IMG/VR virus record: IMGVR_UViG_3300009130_000039 | Location: 1-56,841 of that record | Strand: one strand, 5' to 3' | DNA length: 56,841 bases | Origin: a virus | Shown here: positions 18,352-31,200 of the stretch, one piece after another | How positions within the stretch are numbered: position 1 is the stretch's first letter | Layout: every line of letters starts with the position of its first letter | Made by a program: the position numbers and the translations under genes | Notes under the pieces: model-generated | Database searches by the model: none | The model's input: the letters and a program-made list of their open reading frames with translations, nothing else | Told to the model about the DNA's origin: nothing

Positions 18352-19505
18352 TGTTCAATATCAGCTTTCCTGCAAAACACTCATGGAGTCCGCTTTCCAA
18401 GACCCTGCCGGATGCGGTTGGGTATGTCTCAGGGAGGACATTCAGTCCCTATGTGAAGGCACATATCTACACTCCTGCGACAAATGAGACAGCAGCGTAC
18501 ACTCCTGCAACTCTCCCGCCTGGGGCTGTGACGGGGGTATCCGCAAGGAAGCAGGGGAGATGGATCGCTACCTGTGGAACCGGATACTTGAGTGTGTACG
18601 AGTTTTCCCCTTCCACTGGATTCGGAAGCCGCACCTCGCATGTCGCGATTACTGGAATCAAGAAGGCGAGGTTTTCTCAGGATGGGTCCATGCTCATCGT
18701 GCTGACGAGTACGGGATACCAGATTTATGATTTCAATCATGGAAGCGGGTTGGGTGCCTTGTTGTCCACGTCTGCAACGTCGGTCAGCGGGACAATCAAA
18801 AGCCTTGGGGTGTCGCCAGATCAGACGCACTTCCTCATCTCTGGCACAGCCGGGACCGTCGTTGAGAGACGGTCTTTTGATGACCTGAACGGGGCAGGTT
18901 TGACATGCAGCACTGCTCCACCAGCAGCCGGATCAACCTACAGCAGCGGGGGCTGGACGATTCCTGGTGAGGGGCTTTGCCGACTGAGCGGAGTTTGTGC
19001 AAACGGCGTGTCGTATTATGCGTACACATCGAGTCGGTATGTGTACTACGGAACTGTCAACTCCCTGGGACTGTCTGATCCAAGCGTGATCGACATGGTA
19101 TATGTCACGCGAGGGATTGAGTTTGTTCCTGAGTACAATCTTCTCGTCGTCGGTGCTGCAACAGACGAAGAAGGAAGGAGCTACGGAACCGATGTTCGCG
19201 TCTTTGCCTTGTCTGACGCACCGACAGGACTCGGCAGGGGGGATAACGTAGGTAACTTCGCGTGTGAGGGAGATACTTCGGATTTCTATGGCTCGCCCTC
19301 GCCGCCGGGAGGCGCACCCTGGTCTATCTGCTGGATTCCGAGCCAAGAAACTATCATTGTCGGTCTTGGGTACGGATGGAACAACGAGCGACCCTATTAT
19401 TCGCTCGCTGTTGCGAGCAATGGGACACTGACCGCACAGGTCTATCCAAGCTACCCCACGGCAGGAACCAACAGCAAAGGCGTGAACGCAATCGACTGGT
19501 TCTAG
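18351..19505 (+). CDS. Beta-propeller (WD40/YVTN-like) virion protein
   Basis: A 384-residue protein made of repeated four-strand blades, for example ARFSQDGSMLIVLTSTGYQIYDF near residue 104 and SLGVSPDQTHFLISG near 147, as in WD40/YVTN propellers. It lies last in the tail block after fibre-type genes and could be a receptor-binding head or a baseplate hub. No signal peptide. Thirteen or so Cys/Trp-rich positions in the last third may stabilise it. Confidence 0.55.
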   Translation: MFNISFPAKHSWSPLSKTLPDAVGYVSGRTFSPYVKAHIYTPATNETAAYTPATLPPGAVTGVSARKQGRWIATCGTGYLSVYEFSPSTGFGSRTSHVAITGIKKARFSQDGSMLIVLTSTGYQIYDFNHGSGLGALLSTSATSVSGTIKSLGVSPDQTHFLISGTAGTVVERRSFDDLNGAGLTCSTAPPAAGSTYSSGGWTIPGEGLCRLSGVCANGVSYYAYTSSRYVYYGTVNSLGLSDPSVIDMVYVTRGIEFVPEYNLLVVGAATDEEGRSYGTDVRVFALSDAPTGLGRGDNVGNFACEGDTSDFYGSPSPPGGAPWSICWIPSQETIIVGLGYGWNNERPYYSLAVASNGTLTAQVYPSYPTAGTNSKGVNAIDWF

Positions 19506-19595
19506 TGATTTTTGGAGTAGGTTTTACGGTCGAGACTTGATTAAATCATGCTTTGGTGACGTTTTATCCCAAAACCTGACAAAGCGAGGCTTGCC
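19506..19595 (+). promoter_or_regulatory. Gap before the ejection-protein genes, possible control
   Basis: This 90-base gap holds an 11-base palindrome, TGATTAAATCA (near 19538-19548), and the distant pair AGGTTTT/AAAACCT. No convincing promoter was found. It is one of the few gaps in the virion operon, so a weak promoter or regulator site is possible. Confidence 0.25.
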
Positions 19596-20222
19596 GTGGC
19601 TATCTCTATCCCCCTGACCACTTATGCGGGAAACACCAGAGGCAGCAGTTCGGGTAACGCATCTAAGTCCACCAGCACCAGTGGAACCTTCTTTTCTCCT
19701 GAAATGAAGGCACTGTCTGACAAGTATTTTGGGGCTGCATCTGACTCAGTCACGGGTTTTCAGGGGAAGCTAGGGGAACTGGCCGATAACCGAACGTCTG
19801 GTCTTACCGACAACTACGCTGGGCAGCTTGCCTTATTGCAGGGGATCGGCAACGCACAGCGAGACAGGATCAATCGAGATTTCGCTGCGCAAGCGGGTGG
19901 GGTTGGAGCGGCACTGGCTGGGACAGGGCTATACAACACCACGGTCCAAGGGAACATGGCCCAAGGCGTCGAGAGGAATCGACAAGAGGCACTAGGTCAG
20001 TTGTCAGAGTCTCTGGCACAGCAGCAACTCGGGGCATTGCAAGGATCTGGTCAACAAATCTCAGCCGCACATGGAGATGAAATGTCGGCACAGTTGGCAC
20101 TTGCGCAGCTTTTGTCTGGTCTTTATGAGTCACAGGCATCTTACCTGCCGACTCTTTCTCAGTCCAAGTCGCAGTCAGAAAGCGGGTCAACGTCCTACTC
20201 GCACTCAGGCAATGCTAGATAG
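19596..20222 (+). CDS. Candidate internal virion (ejection) protein
   Basis: A 208-residue protein starting at GTG with GAGG upstream. The N-terminus is Ser/Thr/Gly-rich and flexible. Residues ~35-185 are Ala/Gln/Gly-rich helices (AAQAGGVGAALAGTG near residue 93), and a Ser-rich tail follows. This composition is typical of podovirus ejection proteins, which leave the capsid with the DNA and help form a channel across the envelope. Position after the tail genes and before a larger coiled-coil protein supports this. Confidence 0.55.
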   Translation: MAISIPLTTYAGNTRGSSSGNASKSTSTSGTFFSPEMKALSDKYFGAASDSVTGFQGKLGELADNRTSGLTDNYAGQLALLQGIGNAQRDRINRDFAAQAGGVGAALAGTGLYNTTVQGNMAQGVERNRQEALGQLSESLAQQQLGALQGSGQQISAAHGDEMSAQLALAQLLSGLYESQASYLPTLSQSKSQSESGSTSYSHSGNAR

Positions 20223-20252
20223 TCCAGAAACCGCTTTACACGGGCAATACAG

Positions 20253-22184
20253 ATGACACGTTTCAGTAGTGGTCTAAGTTCAGCGTTCAAACGCAGGATG
20301 AGGGCAGCAGATGGGTCTACTCAGCTTGTTGGGGGGGGTCCAGAGGCAGAAAGGGCATTCGCAGAAACTCAGTTATTGCAGCAGCAGCTACAGACCGGCA
20401 ACGCCCAAGACAAACTTGGCTCTGCTTGGGAAAGGGCTTCACAAATAGCCTCCGAAAACATTGCAAGGCAGCAGGCCGAGCGAGAGGCATTGCGTGTCGA
20501 TTCTGAGCGACAGGCTCGACTGGCACTTGATCGGGACGCTCAAGCGGAACAGGCGACCCAAAACAGAGCCAGAATCGAGATAGACGCTGCGGATCGCGAG
20601 CAGCAAAACCAACTGCGACTGAACGACCAGAAAACGCAGCGGGCAAGATACCAGGCTGCCGCACAGCTTGACTCCGACAAACTCAAGCAATCTGCAACTC
20701 AGTTTGCAAAGAACCTTGCGTTGCAAGAAGGGCAACTTGAGGACAGGAGGCAGAAAGCGGACTTTGACCAGAAGAAGGAAACCGATCGCATTGCTGAAGG
20801 CTTGCTGAAGCAGATGCGAGGCAAAAGGCTTACTGACGAGGGCCAGAAGGCTGTAGCGGAGCTATCGTCGATCTATCGCGGAATCGCGAAGAACAAAGGA
20901 GGGATGCGAGGTCATCAATATGACTCAATGATGCAAGACTGGCTCGATCTGGCTGAGTCAGCAAACATCGACCAATACGCACTGGAGCAGCAGACGGTTG
21001 GTGACCAGTTCGCAGGAGAGTTTGAGATTGTCCCCATTCAAGGTCGTGACGGGGTTACTCGGCAATATGAAGTCCAGAGAGATGCTGACGGGAGGCTGTC
21101 TTACGAGAGACTTGAGCAAGAAGCTGGTCCCCAAGTTTACCGATCTGTTCAAGAAAGGGCGCGGGCTGTAGCTGAGAGCAAGGAGCTACAGAATCTATAC
21201 ATGGAGCGCGCTGGCGAAGCATTGGCTCAACAATACGGAGCAAACGAACCTAACTGGCGTCCTACTCACGAACAGTTGTTTAATAAAGTCGAGGATCTGA
21301 TACGGAAAGATCAGGAATTGCAAAACAGATTATCTGGCATGGGCCAGATCGCACCCCAAGCAACCCTTGGTGGCTCAAATCTCAGCATGGGGAGAAGCGA
21401 AAGTGTTGGCGATATGTCTGCACTCATCAATGGCATTGGTAGCAGTGCGGAGCGGAAGTTCAACGCGGAGCGGAAGTTCAGCCCGCTTCCAACGTCTCCC
21501 GGCGACACGCAGGCTCCACAGCAATACCCCTCACCGCAAGAAGCAACGAAACTCGACACATGGGGAGGCTCCAAGACCGACTACGGCAGCATGAGAAAAC
21601 AGCTTTTTGAAGATGGCGGCGGATTCTACGGTACTGACCGACCGGGAATGAAGCGGTTGACGGACCCAGCAGAGCGATCTTTCTACAAAGCAATGAAGGC
21701 TCACCGCACTGGACCCACCGAGGAACACAAGAAGGCACTCAATGAAATGATGGTTAATGATGTTGAGGGCTGGTCGCGGGGCAAGCCAATGAAAGATTTA
21801 AGCGAAGCAATACACGCCTCAGACAACCCATTCAAGTTTGATCCTAGCAAGCTACTGAACCAAGACATCCTTCTGAAAATGATACAGGCTGGAGTTAAAG
21901 ACCCTCTCGGAAACGCTGCAAAGGGGATGGCTGAGGCTATCAGGTCAGGAAATGACCACTACGGAACCCACTCAACCCCGTCTTATCACAGAGAGCTTAA
22001 TCCGCCACTCCTGCCCCGCGAGTCGTTTGAGAACCTTACGGGTGATGGAATTGAGAAACTTCCGGTCATCTGGATGGATGAGTTTGGAATGCTGTATCAG
22101 CGAGACGAATCAGCAAGACCAAAGGAAGATCCAAGGGACGCTCACAAGCGTTATCGCAAGAGCGTACAAGGCATTCGCAACTGA
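20253..22184 (+). CDS. Candidate internal virion protein, coiled coil
   Basis: A 643-residue hydrophilic protein. Residues ~30-200 form a long Gln/Ala/Glu/Arg-rich coiled coil. The middle is helical, with a disordered Pro/Ser/Gln-rich stretch at about residues 365-430, and the C-terminus is basic. It is the second member of what looks like an ejection set (208, 643 and 6659 residues, in order), comparable in order to T7 gp14-gp15-gp16. The Shine-Dalgarno sequence before the ATG is weak. The function is inferred from order and composition. Confidence 0.55.
   Translation: MTRFSSGLSSAFKRRMRAADGSTQLVGGGPEAERAFAETQLLQQQLQTGNAQDKLGSAWERASQIASENIARQQAEREALRVDSERQARLALDRDAQAEQATQNRARIEIDAADREQQNQLRLNDQKTQRARYQAAAQLDSDKLKQSATQFAKNLALQEGQLEDRRQKADFDQKKETDRIAEGLLKQMRGKRLTDEGQKAVAELSSIYRGIAKNKGGMRGHQYDSMMQDWLDLAESANIDQYALEQQTVGDQFAGEFEIVPIQGRDGVTRQYEVQRDADGRLSYERLEQEAGPQVYRSVQERARAVAESKELQNLYMERAGEALAQQYGANEPNWRPTHEQLFNKVEDLIRKDQELQNRLSGMGQIAPQATLGGSNLSMGRSESVGDMSALINGIGSSAERKFNAERKFSPLPTSPGDTQAPQQYPSPQEATKLDTWGGSKTDYGSMRKQLFEDGGGFYGTDRPGMKRLTDPAERSFYKAMKAHRTGPTEEHKKALNEMMVNDVEGWSRGKPMKDLSEAIHASDNPFKFDPSKLLNQDILLKMIQAGVKDPLGNAAKGMAEAIRSGNDHYGTHSTPSYHRELNPPLLPRESFENLTGDGIEKLPVIWMDEFGMLYQRDESARPKEDPRDAHKRYRKSVQGIRN
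21447..21480 (+). repeat. 18-bp tandem duplication in the ejection-type gene
   Basis: The unit GCGGAGCGGAAGTTCAAC occurs twice in a row (21447-21464, then 21465-21480 incomplete) and encodes A-E-R-K-F twice. The two copies are identical, so the duplication is recent. Confidence 0.85.
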
Positions 22185-22219
22185 ATTAGCAACAGTTCCC
22201 CAATCATCGTGGTATTGAA

Positions 22220-25200
22220 ATGGCAGAGCCCAAGAAAGCATGGAAGCCCCTGCGCACCCAACATGATCCAGACGACAAGTCGCTCTGGGAAACGCAAGTG
22301 AATGTTGCGGGCACAAGGAGATTATCGCGAGAGGCTGTCGCAAACCGCGAAGGGCAGTTATGGGACACTCTAAAGCAAGCTGGCGTCCCGCAGTCGATTG
22401 GGTATGAGGACGACAGTCCTTCTCCCGATGCCTTGATGTATTTTGAGCAGCTTGGGCGTGGCATGAACGCGCCGTTGCGCGCTGGGGCGGGAAGGCTGAT
22501 GGACGCCACCGGACTAAGCGGCGATCACCCGATGGGAGACACGATCACTCGGCAAGAGCAGGCGTTCCAGTCCGAAATGGCAAGCCAGATGCACCCCAAG
22601 GGGTTTATTGGCAAGGTCAGCGGCGGGGCAATGGGCGCAGCACAGCAGTTGCCAGCGATGATTGGGGTAGGGGCTACTGCGGGCTTGCCTGGGCTTGTGG
22701 GGATGTATTCTGCGCAGTCATTCAACGACGCCTATGTTCAGGCTATTGATGCTGGGTTGACGCACAACGAAGCACTAAAGACAGCGACACACTCAGCCGT
22801 CATTGAAGCTGGTCTGACTCTTGGCTTTTCAGCAGTCGGCATGGGGGGTGTTGAAAAAATGGCAACACAGTCGGCAAAGAAACGCATGTCAGAAAGGATA
22901 TTAAAGCAGTTTGGGCCAAACGTGTCCCATGAGCTAGTGGAGGAAATTTCCATTGAAATGGCAAACGCGCTTCGGGAGGCAACGAGCGGAGTTGACTATC
23001 AAGCAACAGACCCAGACCGTCTTTGGGACAGGGCGGTGGATACTGCAATTCAAACCGTCATTCTGACGGGTGGTCTTGCCGGAATCCAAGGGACAATGGA
23101 GCGAGGCAACAGGAGATACAACCAGAAACTCATGGAAGGCTACTCAGCCATCAACGAGGAAGCTGGAAGGATGCTCAACAATGGCGCAGATGAGGAAACG
23201 GTTGCTGCCTTTATGAAGGAATCCAAGGAAGAACTGCAACAAGTCGTGTCTGGGGAAAAGACACTGGAGGAAGCTGAGTCTGACGATGAGATAGACAGGG
23301 AGCTAAAGAAAGAACTGCGAAAGACCTTTACCGAGAAGGAGCCGCAAGACACCTCCGTAGACGAAGAAAAAGTCGTTAAAGATGATGGCGAGGGAGTTTT
23401 GCCAGTTGAGCAAGAAGATGCAGTCCTAGAGGTGGATGCAGGACCGGATGCTGTAGTGGACGAGGATGCTCCTGGGCTACCCCCCGGGGAAGCACTGCCA
23501 GAAACGGACGATGATATTGAAGCAGAAATGGCCCAAGAGCCCGAGGAAGAAATTAGCGATGCGGTAGCACCGGAAACTCCTGCTGAGGAACAAACGGTCA
23601 AGCCTGTTTACTCAAAAGAATCAAGTCTGCACGCTTCCATGTATCGTGTCGAGAACTTGCAAAATGACGTAGACGCTTCGGGAAAAGTTCTCGATACAAA
23701 AGTTGAATTTAATGATGAACAAAAGCGAGACGCTTACGCCTTCTTCCGCGAGCTTTCAGAAGATGCAAGGGATTTTTTGGAAAGGGACTCAAGCCCAGAA
23801 AGAAAGAAAAAGCTCGATAGTATTGTAAGACAGGAAATACTAGGCAAATATCCTCAAATCGACCAACAAACGCTCGGTGTTCTTGCTGAGGCGTTGATAG
23901 AGGACGGAGCGTTTGATCGCTTTTCAACTGTCTTAGATACCAGAGAGTCAGAGCTTGAGTCCGATCCTCCCGCTGAGGAACAAACGGTTGAGCCAACTGC
24001 TGAGGAACAAGCGGTTGAGCCAACTGATGATGTAGTTGAGCAGGACGAAGTTGAGGCAGGGCTTATTGGCGACAACGACAGGGGGCAGCAGGTTTACGAA
24101 ACACCAAGCGGACTCCGCTACTACATTGACGACAGCAACCCTGACGATCCCTACAGGATTTACGAGCCAAGCGTAGACAATCGGGGGGTCACGCCAGAGG
24201 ACAGAGACAATAGACCGCAATCGTTTATGGTCGTGATAGATGAAGATGAGGAATCTCAAGAGCCCGAAGGTGAGGGAAGCGGTGACATACTGAAAGCCAC
24301 TCAAGACTACGCCCGCGAGTTAGTCGAGCGAATGAAAGCAGAGTCGGCAGAAGGAGACACAAAGCCTGGCAATGAAGGTGCTACCGAGATAAACGACCTT
24401 GAGGAAGATGATGGTGACATAACTGAATCAGAGATATTAAGAGCGGTCGAGAGGGCTAAGAAGTTTATGGAGGCAGACCCAGAAGGGGGCGACAATCCAT
24501 ACGCTCGATATGAGTATAAGGATGGTGTAATTTTCGCTCCTTTAATGGACGCCGATGACGGTCACATGAAAAGGTGGGCAGAAAGGAGGAAACTTGGACC
24601 GCTGCTGTCAATCTCTCCAATGAACGAAGAAGATTTGGGTAAAAAACATCCATTTTTCTTAACAGCCGAACTCAGCGAGGATCATCCAAGAAGGAAGAAG
24701 TACGAGCATCGGATGAAGTTAAAGGGCTTGCTTCCAACCAAGCTCAAGCCAATGGTTACGTTTGCAAAACGACTTGGACAAGGAAAGTTCTTGGAGCAGT
24801 ACGGGGGAAACGCGGAAGCTATTGAGGAAGCCACAGGACTCGACATGAAAGAGTTTTGGCGGCAAGTCAGGCAAGGACCGAGAGAACAGTCTATCGGCAA
24901 AAAGACTCCAGACAAAACAAGGGAATGGCTTGAAGATGCAAAAGAGATTGGCGTCAATGCAGACGGGGAGCGGATTTACGAAAACGAAAACGGCGTTCGG
25001 GCAGTTATGGGCGAAGATGGGATGCTCCGTTCAGAGCGAACCAAAAACTCAAAGAAGGGGTTTGTTCCTCTCAGCAAAAACAAACGAACGCCCGATTTCC
25101 ACCCTGTCAGGACGATTATTCGCAGGGGAGTAGGGCAAGTTGAGGTTAATACGCTTAATGAACAGGAGGCAATGGCTGCTGTTGGCATGTCAAAAAGCGA

Positions 25201-28200
25201 ACTCACAAAAGCCTTTTCCGGCAAAGACGAGATACCCCTGCCCTCAAGCAAGAGTGGCAGGGGGGTTCTAGGGAAAGACGGGGAAGGGTACTACGCTCGG
25301 ACGCGAGGCGAAGATGAACCCTCGATCGCCATAGAGAAGGGAGGCGGGCCAAGGGACAATGGCTGGGTGAACGTCCCGCCAGTGAAGGATGCAATTGAGG
25401 TAATTGAGTCAGGGGGAGCGAGCAGGGAGGCTAACAAGGCTGCGATTGAAGCCGCTGACTTACAGATTGGTCAGCGAGTCATGGTCACAAGCAATGACGG
25501 AACGAAGCAGATCGGCGCAACTGTCCATAGGGTTCCTGAGAAGGGAAGCGATAGCGCATTTGTTGTCCTAGACAACCACGACAACGAAATGAAGCATGTC
25601 AAAGGGCGGTTGATACAACCTGACTTTGACAAGGCTCTTGCAGAACGAAACGAAAGGATTGAGCAAGGGGAGGCAGCAAAAGCAGGCCCGAACTCTGACG
25701 AGCTTGGGCTTGATAAAGGTTTCGCATACCCAGTCGGTCAGTTTCGCAGAGGCGAAAGGCCAAAGACGCTCGCAAGAACATCTGTTTCAAGGTCAGTTCC
25801 AAAAATCAATGGCGACACTAACAGAAAAGCCAAGAGCAGTATTAGCAGGCTGACCCAGTGGCTTAACAACGAAGCGATCGAGGAAGCAAAGGCTAAGAAC
25901 GACGGCGATGCAATCCGTCGCTTTCAGGACATGGACGTTAGCACAGACAAGAAGGCGTGGGAGTTGCCGCCTGCTGACCGCGACGACATGGTGGACTATG
26001 TGTTTGGGGATGGGTCAATGTTTGACGACCCCAAGCCTGCTTCTGCACCAAATGTTGCGGAAGATGCAACAGATGTTGCGGATTCGCAAGAGCAAGAAAA
26101 GCCAGAGTCAGAAGAAACCAAGGAGGCTTCGCCAGTCGAGGTAGACAACCGAAGTCTCGGCGATATTTCTCTGGATGATTTAATTGCAGCATCAAACGAA
26201 ATTGCAGGCGTGCAGTCTGACGATCCTCGTCCCGAGCAGAAAAGTGAGGTGAAGCAAAGCACTGATAATCACACAGACAGCAAGGCAAAGAAAAATCTTA
26301 AAGATAAACGAAAGGCTCTTGCGGAAGAAATTGGGGACGACGTTGCGGCCCTGCATGACAAAATAAAAAGTTTGAAGAAGAAGTTTGACGGCAGGGTGAA
26401 CGCCAACCCAATGTTTGATGCTGACATACTTAAAGAAGCAACTTTAATCTTGGCTCAAGCTGTAAAAATAGGGGTAAAGAAGTTTCGGCACTTCCTTATT
26501 ATTGCAGCAGACGCAACAGACGTTGATTCAACTGTAAGAATGGGTCCACTGTACGAAATAGTATGGAACGGACTGCGAGAAAGGTTCCCTAACATTGACC
26601 TAGAGGAAGCCACTGACACTCAGGAAATTCTTATTGAAGAAGGAATTATTGATGAGCCTGTTGTCGTAGTTGAAGAACTGGTCCAAAAGGAAAAAGACTT
26701 CGTTGGTATGTGGTCGCGAGCAGCAAGGCTCTTTGAAGATCCCGGCAAAGGCGAAAAGGTCATAACAGAGAGGCGAATTGAGTCTGCTGGCGGCTATATG
26801 TCGCAAAGCTCGGCAGATGCGTTGATAGATCAATGGACCCAACACAGCTTAAAGCAAGCTGACTTCAAAGCCCCAATCATCATACATGGCAACAAATTCA
26901 AATCAGTCAACAACAGCAGGTGGGTTATCAGTCTGTTTGACTACTCGGGCGTGTGGCTTCGTCCGTGGTATGAAGCTGGGTACAGCGTCTTGCAAGTAGA
27001 CATCCAGCATGGCATTGATGTTTTGGAAATGGCAACCGATCCGATAACGTGGTTTGACGAAAACATCGGTGAAGTTGACTGGCATGGTATCCACATGGTC
27101 CTCGCCGCCTGTCCTTGCACAGAGTTTGCTTCCAGTGGTGCGAGACACTGGAAAGACAAGCCGCCTGAGCTACTGGAAGATGCACAAGACCTCGCAAACG
27201 CCACGATGGATTTGATCGAGTTCCTTGATCCTCACTACTACGCCATTGAGAACCCAGCAGGCAGCATTAACAAGAACACCACGGTTCCTGACCCAAGAAT
27301 GAGCTTCCATCCAAATCACTTTGGAAACCCATACACGAAGCTCACGCAGTTGTACGGAAACTTCAACCCGAACCTTCCGCTTGCTCCCGTTTACCCTTTG
27401 AAGGGATCGGAGACGCACAGTCAGTATGGTGGGTCGTCGCTGGAAACAAAGAACAAGAGAAGCGAAACACCTGATGGGTTTGCAGCCGCGTTCTTTATGG
27501 CAAACAACTATCTCGACATGAGCGACCGAGAAAGACTGCTTGTTGACTTTGAGCAAGAAGGACTTGTCAGCAAGGCTTTGGACGCGGGCGTGACTCCCGA
27601 GCGAATACGAGAGCTTGCTGGCGTAGGGTCGCATGAGACGGCTATTACTGACGAACTGCTGGGCGACTTTGAGAGCAACTTGCTTGCCGAGGCGAACGAG
27701 TTGCGCAAAGGGGGGGAGGTCTTAAAACTCACAAGCCCTGCTCCGCTGGCAAGGACGATTGAACAAATTGAGGCTTTGCCGAAATACACGGTCTATCGGC
27801 AGAGTGCTGCTAAGTTTTTAGTTCGGGGTGATGGCAAGCGTGGTGGTGGCGACAGTATTCACGACACTTACGCAGAGGCAGAGCAAGCGGCAAAAGACCA
27901 GAAGTCTCGCGACGACGAAAGGTTCCTAGAACAAGGCACAAGCCAAGAACTGAGGGATCGAGCGGAAGAAGAAATAAGAAAAGACTACGGAAATTTCTTG
28001 GAGTTCAACCCAGGGAGGCGACTGAGGGCGATTGCAGAGCTTGAGCGAGTCAAGGTGATAAGCAAGGACTTCACGGGGCGAGTCAAAGACTTTGTGCGAA
28101 CGGTCGTGACAGAGGGTGACGAGGCGGGAATTGCCAGAGCAAGAGAGGTGAGCGAGCTTGTTTCAGACTATGTGGACCACCTTCAGTATGTGGAGGACCA

Positions 28201-31200
28201 CATAGCCTCCGGTGATTTTAGCAAGCCCTCAGACAGAAGGGAGGTGCCCGCTAAATGGATTGGTCAGGCAAGAAAAGCCCTCAAAGGAAAATTCAAAGAA
28301 AGGTACACCAAGACAACTGGCAAGGAAGATACGCGACAGCTAACCGAAGGAGTGCTAGGAAAGAAGGACTACAGTGATCTGAAGGCACTTCTCACTGATC
28401 TTGTCGGCGCAGAATATGTAACAACACACCGAGGCAGTCTGCGGTCCAAAAAAGATGTCATCAAAACGCTGGTAGGCATACAAGACAACTACGATGGCTT
28501 GCTCATGGAGATGTCTGGTGGGAAGGAAGTCAAGCGATTAGATTTTGATTCACTTGAATGGCTTGATCCAAGGTTGCGTCTCCCAGCGAAAACTCAGGTT
28601 CCTGCAGTCCCGGTCCAAGCAAGAGATGCAGCGATGGAGTTTTTGTTGCAGCAGAAACAGGCAATTCGCTGGCCTGATGGGTACGGTGGAGTTTCCTACA
28701 TTTCGCCTTATGGCTATCTGGAAAGAATACTGACACACAAATTCCCAAGCATCTCACGAAACAACCTAGACAACATCACCAAGGAGATTCAAGAAGCAGT
28801 TGACCCTGACGGATCGCTTGCTCCGATTACAGCATTTACCAATGCAGTTATTTACTTAGACCCGCATTACTTCATCAAAGGCGATGGCAAGTCAGTCAAG
28901 CTGCTTGGTCAATATGAAAGAGAGCAGGTTTTCTTGGATCAGTCATTTAAGTCTATCTACGATTCGCTGACTGATGAAGGAGAGGCTCGCATCTCTGGGA
29001 AGGTGTTGGAGGACGCAAAAGACGCACATGCACAACGGTACGCCGAGCGATTGGTTGAAGAAGCAAAGCGAAAGGAAAGCGCAGAGCGAGAAGAAGTCAA
29101 GGACTACTACGGGTTCCTTCCTGATAATCCGATGCAGGCTGGCAGGATCAAAAAATCACTTGAACTGCAAAGGGACTTTGGTGGTGAGCCTTTTAGTTCA
29201 TGGAAGGAGTACGTTGAAGATCGAGTGAAGCAGGGGTGGGTTGTCGGGGAAGATGACAGTCCAGCAAGTACGACTGGCGGAACTATCACAGCAAGCGACC
29301 CAATACTCATGTTTACAAATGAGGACGGGACTGTTGACATGAGCCCGCTTTCAATACCAAAAACAGCGGTCAATTACGCACAGTTTTTGATTGACGAGGG
29401 CTTTGCTTCTAAGACCGGCATTGTGCCGATCAACAACGAAGCAATACAGGCGAGCCGTCAGAAAAAAGGACTGGCAAAAAAGAAGGTCAGGCAAGCACCA
29501 GTAACCCTAGATCCAGAGAAGATTTTTGATGCAGCGTTTGCTGTTTGGGAGCAGCTACACCCCGACGCAACCAGCGAAGAAAAATCAGAAATGCTAGATG
29601 CGTTGGAGTTTTTTGTAGACGAGATATGGTCCGACTACGGCTACTCGCTCACTGGACAGGAGCCATTTGAAGATGGCGTGATAAGTTACCCAGGCTTTTC
29701 AAAAATTGAGTGGGATGAAATCACCGACGAGGTTCTTAACGACACGATCATTTCATTCCTGAACGAATCAAATAGCTCCTTTCGTCAGTCCACGGTGAAT
29801 GATGATTACTCGGGAATTATAAACAGCCTCGATCAAGACGCATTTAATTCACTGTTCGCTGCTATGGCAGATGCTATAGAGCGACAAATGTATAAGGAAG
29901 CCAGCAAGCCAAAGAAGAAGAAAACGCTTAAAGAAAAGGCGGCTGACGCTGCGTCCGTCGCAGAAGAAAAGGCAGAGGAATTGCGTCGTAAGATACGCAA
30001 CCTGCACAGCAAGCCAACAATGGGCGTAGACCTTGATCTCGTTCGCGTGGCTGTTGATGTTGCTGTGGCAAAGATAAAAGCTGGTGTGTTGAGTTATGCC
30101 GCTTTTATTCAAGATTTTGCAGCAAACTCCCATGAGGGAGAGATGGAGATATTTGGTCCTTACTTGGACGCTGCATGGGAAACGCTCGGTGCAATGAGCG
30201 ATGACGACCGTAAGGTTCTCGGCGTTGAGAAGGCTGACACCACCAAGGAAGCAACATGGAGAGAAGCACTCAACTCAACACACGCAGAGCCAGCAAAGGA
30301 AGGCAAGGCTGGCAAGCCTGAGCCCGTTGAAAAGACAGCAGATGAAAATGCTGACGCGATTGAAAATGATCCAAGCGGACGCATCATGCCTGGGTTCCGC
30401 ATGTTCATTAGCGGAATGTCACGCGGACCCGGGGATATAAGGGACAGCCAACCTTCCCGACCGGGGAAAGGTGATGGCAAGGGGCGTCCGGTCGGTGTGG
30501 CTTACGAAAGCTGGCACAAAGATAGCGGCAAGTTTCTCAAGCCAAACGACACGGTCAAGGATCTGCTTGTGGAGCATGTAAACAGGTTCGGCTTGCCGAT
30601 ATTCATTGACTCGGGAATGTTCGGCGTAGTCAGCAGGGGCGAGGTCGGGCAAGAGGCTGATTACGAAGGTGCTTTAGCTTTCTACGATGAAATGATTAGG
30701 CAGATCAATCCTGATCTTCGCAATCTTGTTTATGTCGTCGCTCCTGATTTTTTGTTGCAAACAGGGAAGGGAAAGAAAGGCATTAGAGGCGACCACGACA
30801 AGACGGTTGCTTTGCAATTACAACACAAAGAGAAGATTGAGGATCTGGCTGGCATGGGTGCAAATGTCATCATTCCAGTGCAGAGGTCATACGACCCAGA
30901 TGAAAGCCTTGTCAATAATGCTCTGGAAGCGAAAGAAAATTTCAAAACATGGGGGCCAAACTTGATTTTCGGGATACCATACAACGCTGCAGCTTGGCCC
31001 AAGGAGCAGATTGTAGGGTTCACGGACTTCTACCAGCAGAACTTTGTCGTGGACCAGCAAACTGGTGGACCCTTGCGACTGTGGTTGCTTGGTGGCGGAC
31101 CATCCAAGCTCAAGCCTTTGTACGAAACCCTTAAAGAAATCAGCCCAACCGTTGAGCTATACGGAGATGCCAGTACAGAAGTCGGATTCAACAGGGGGAG

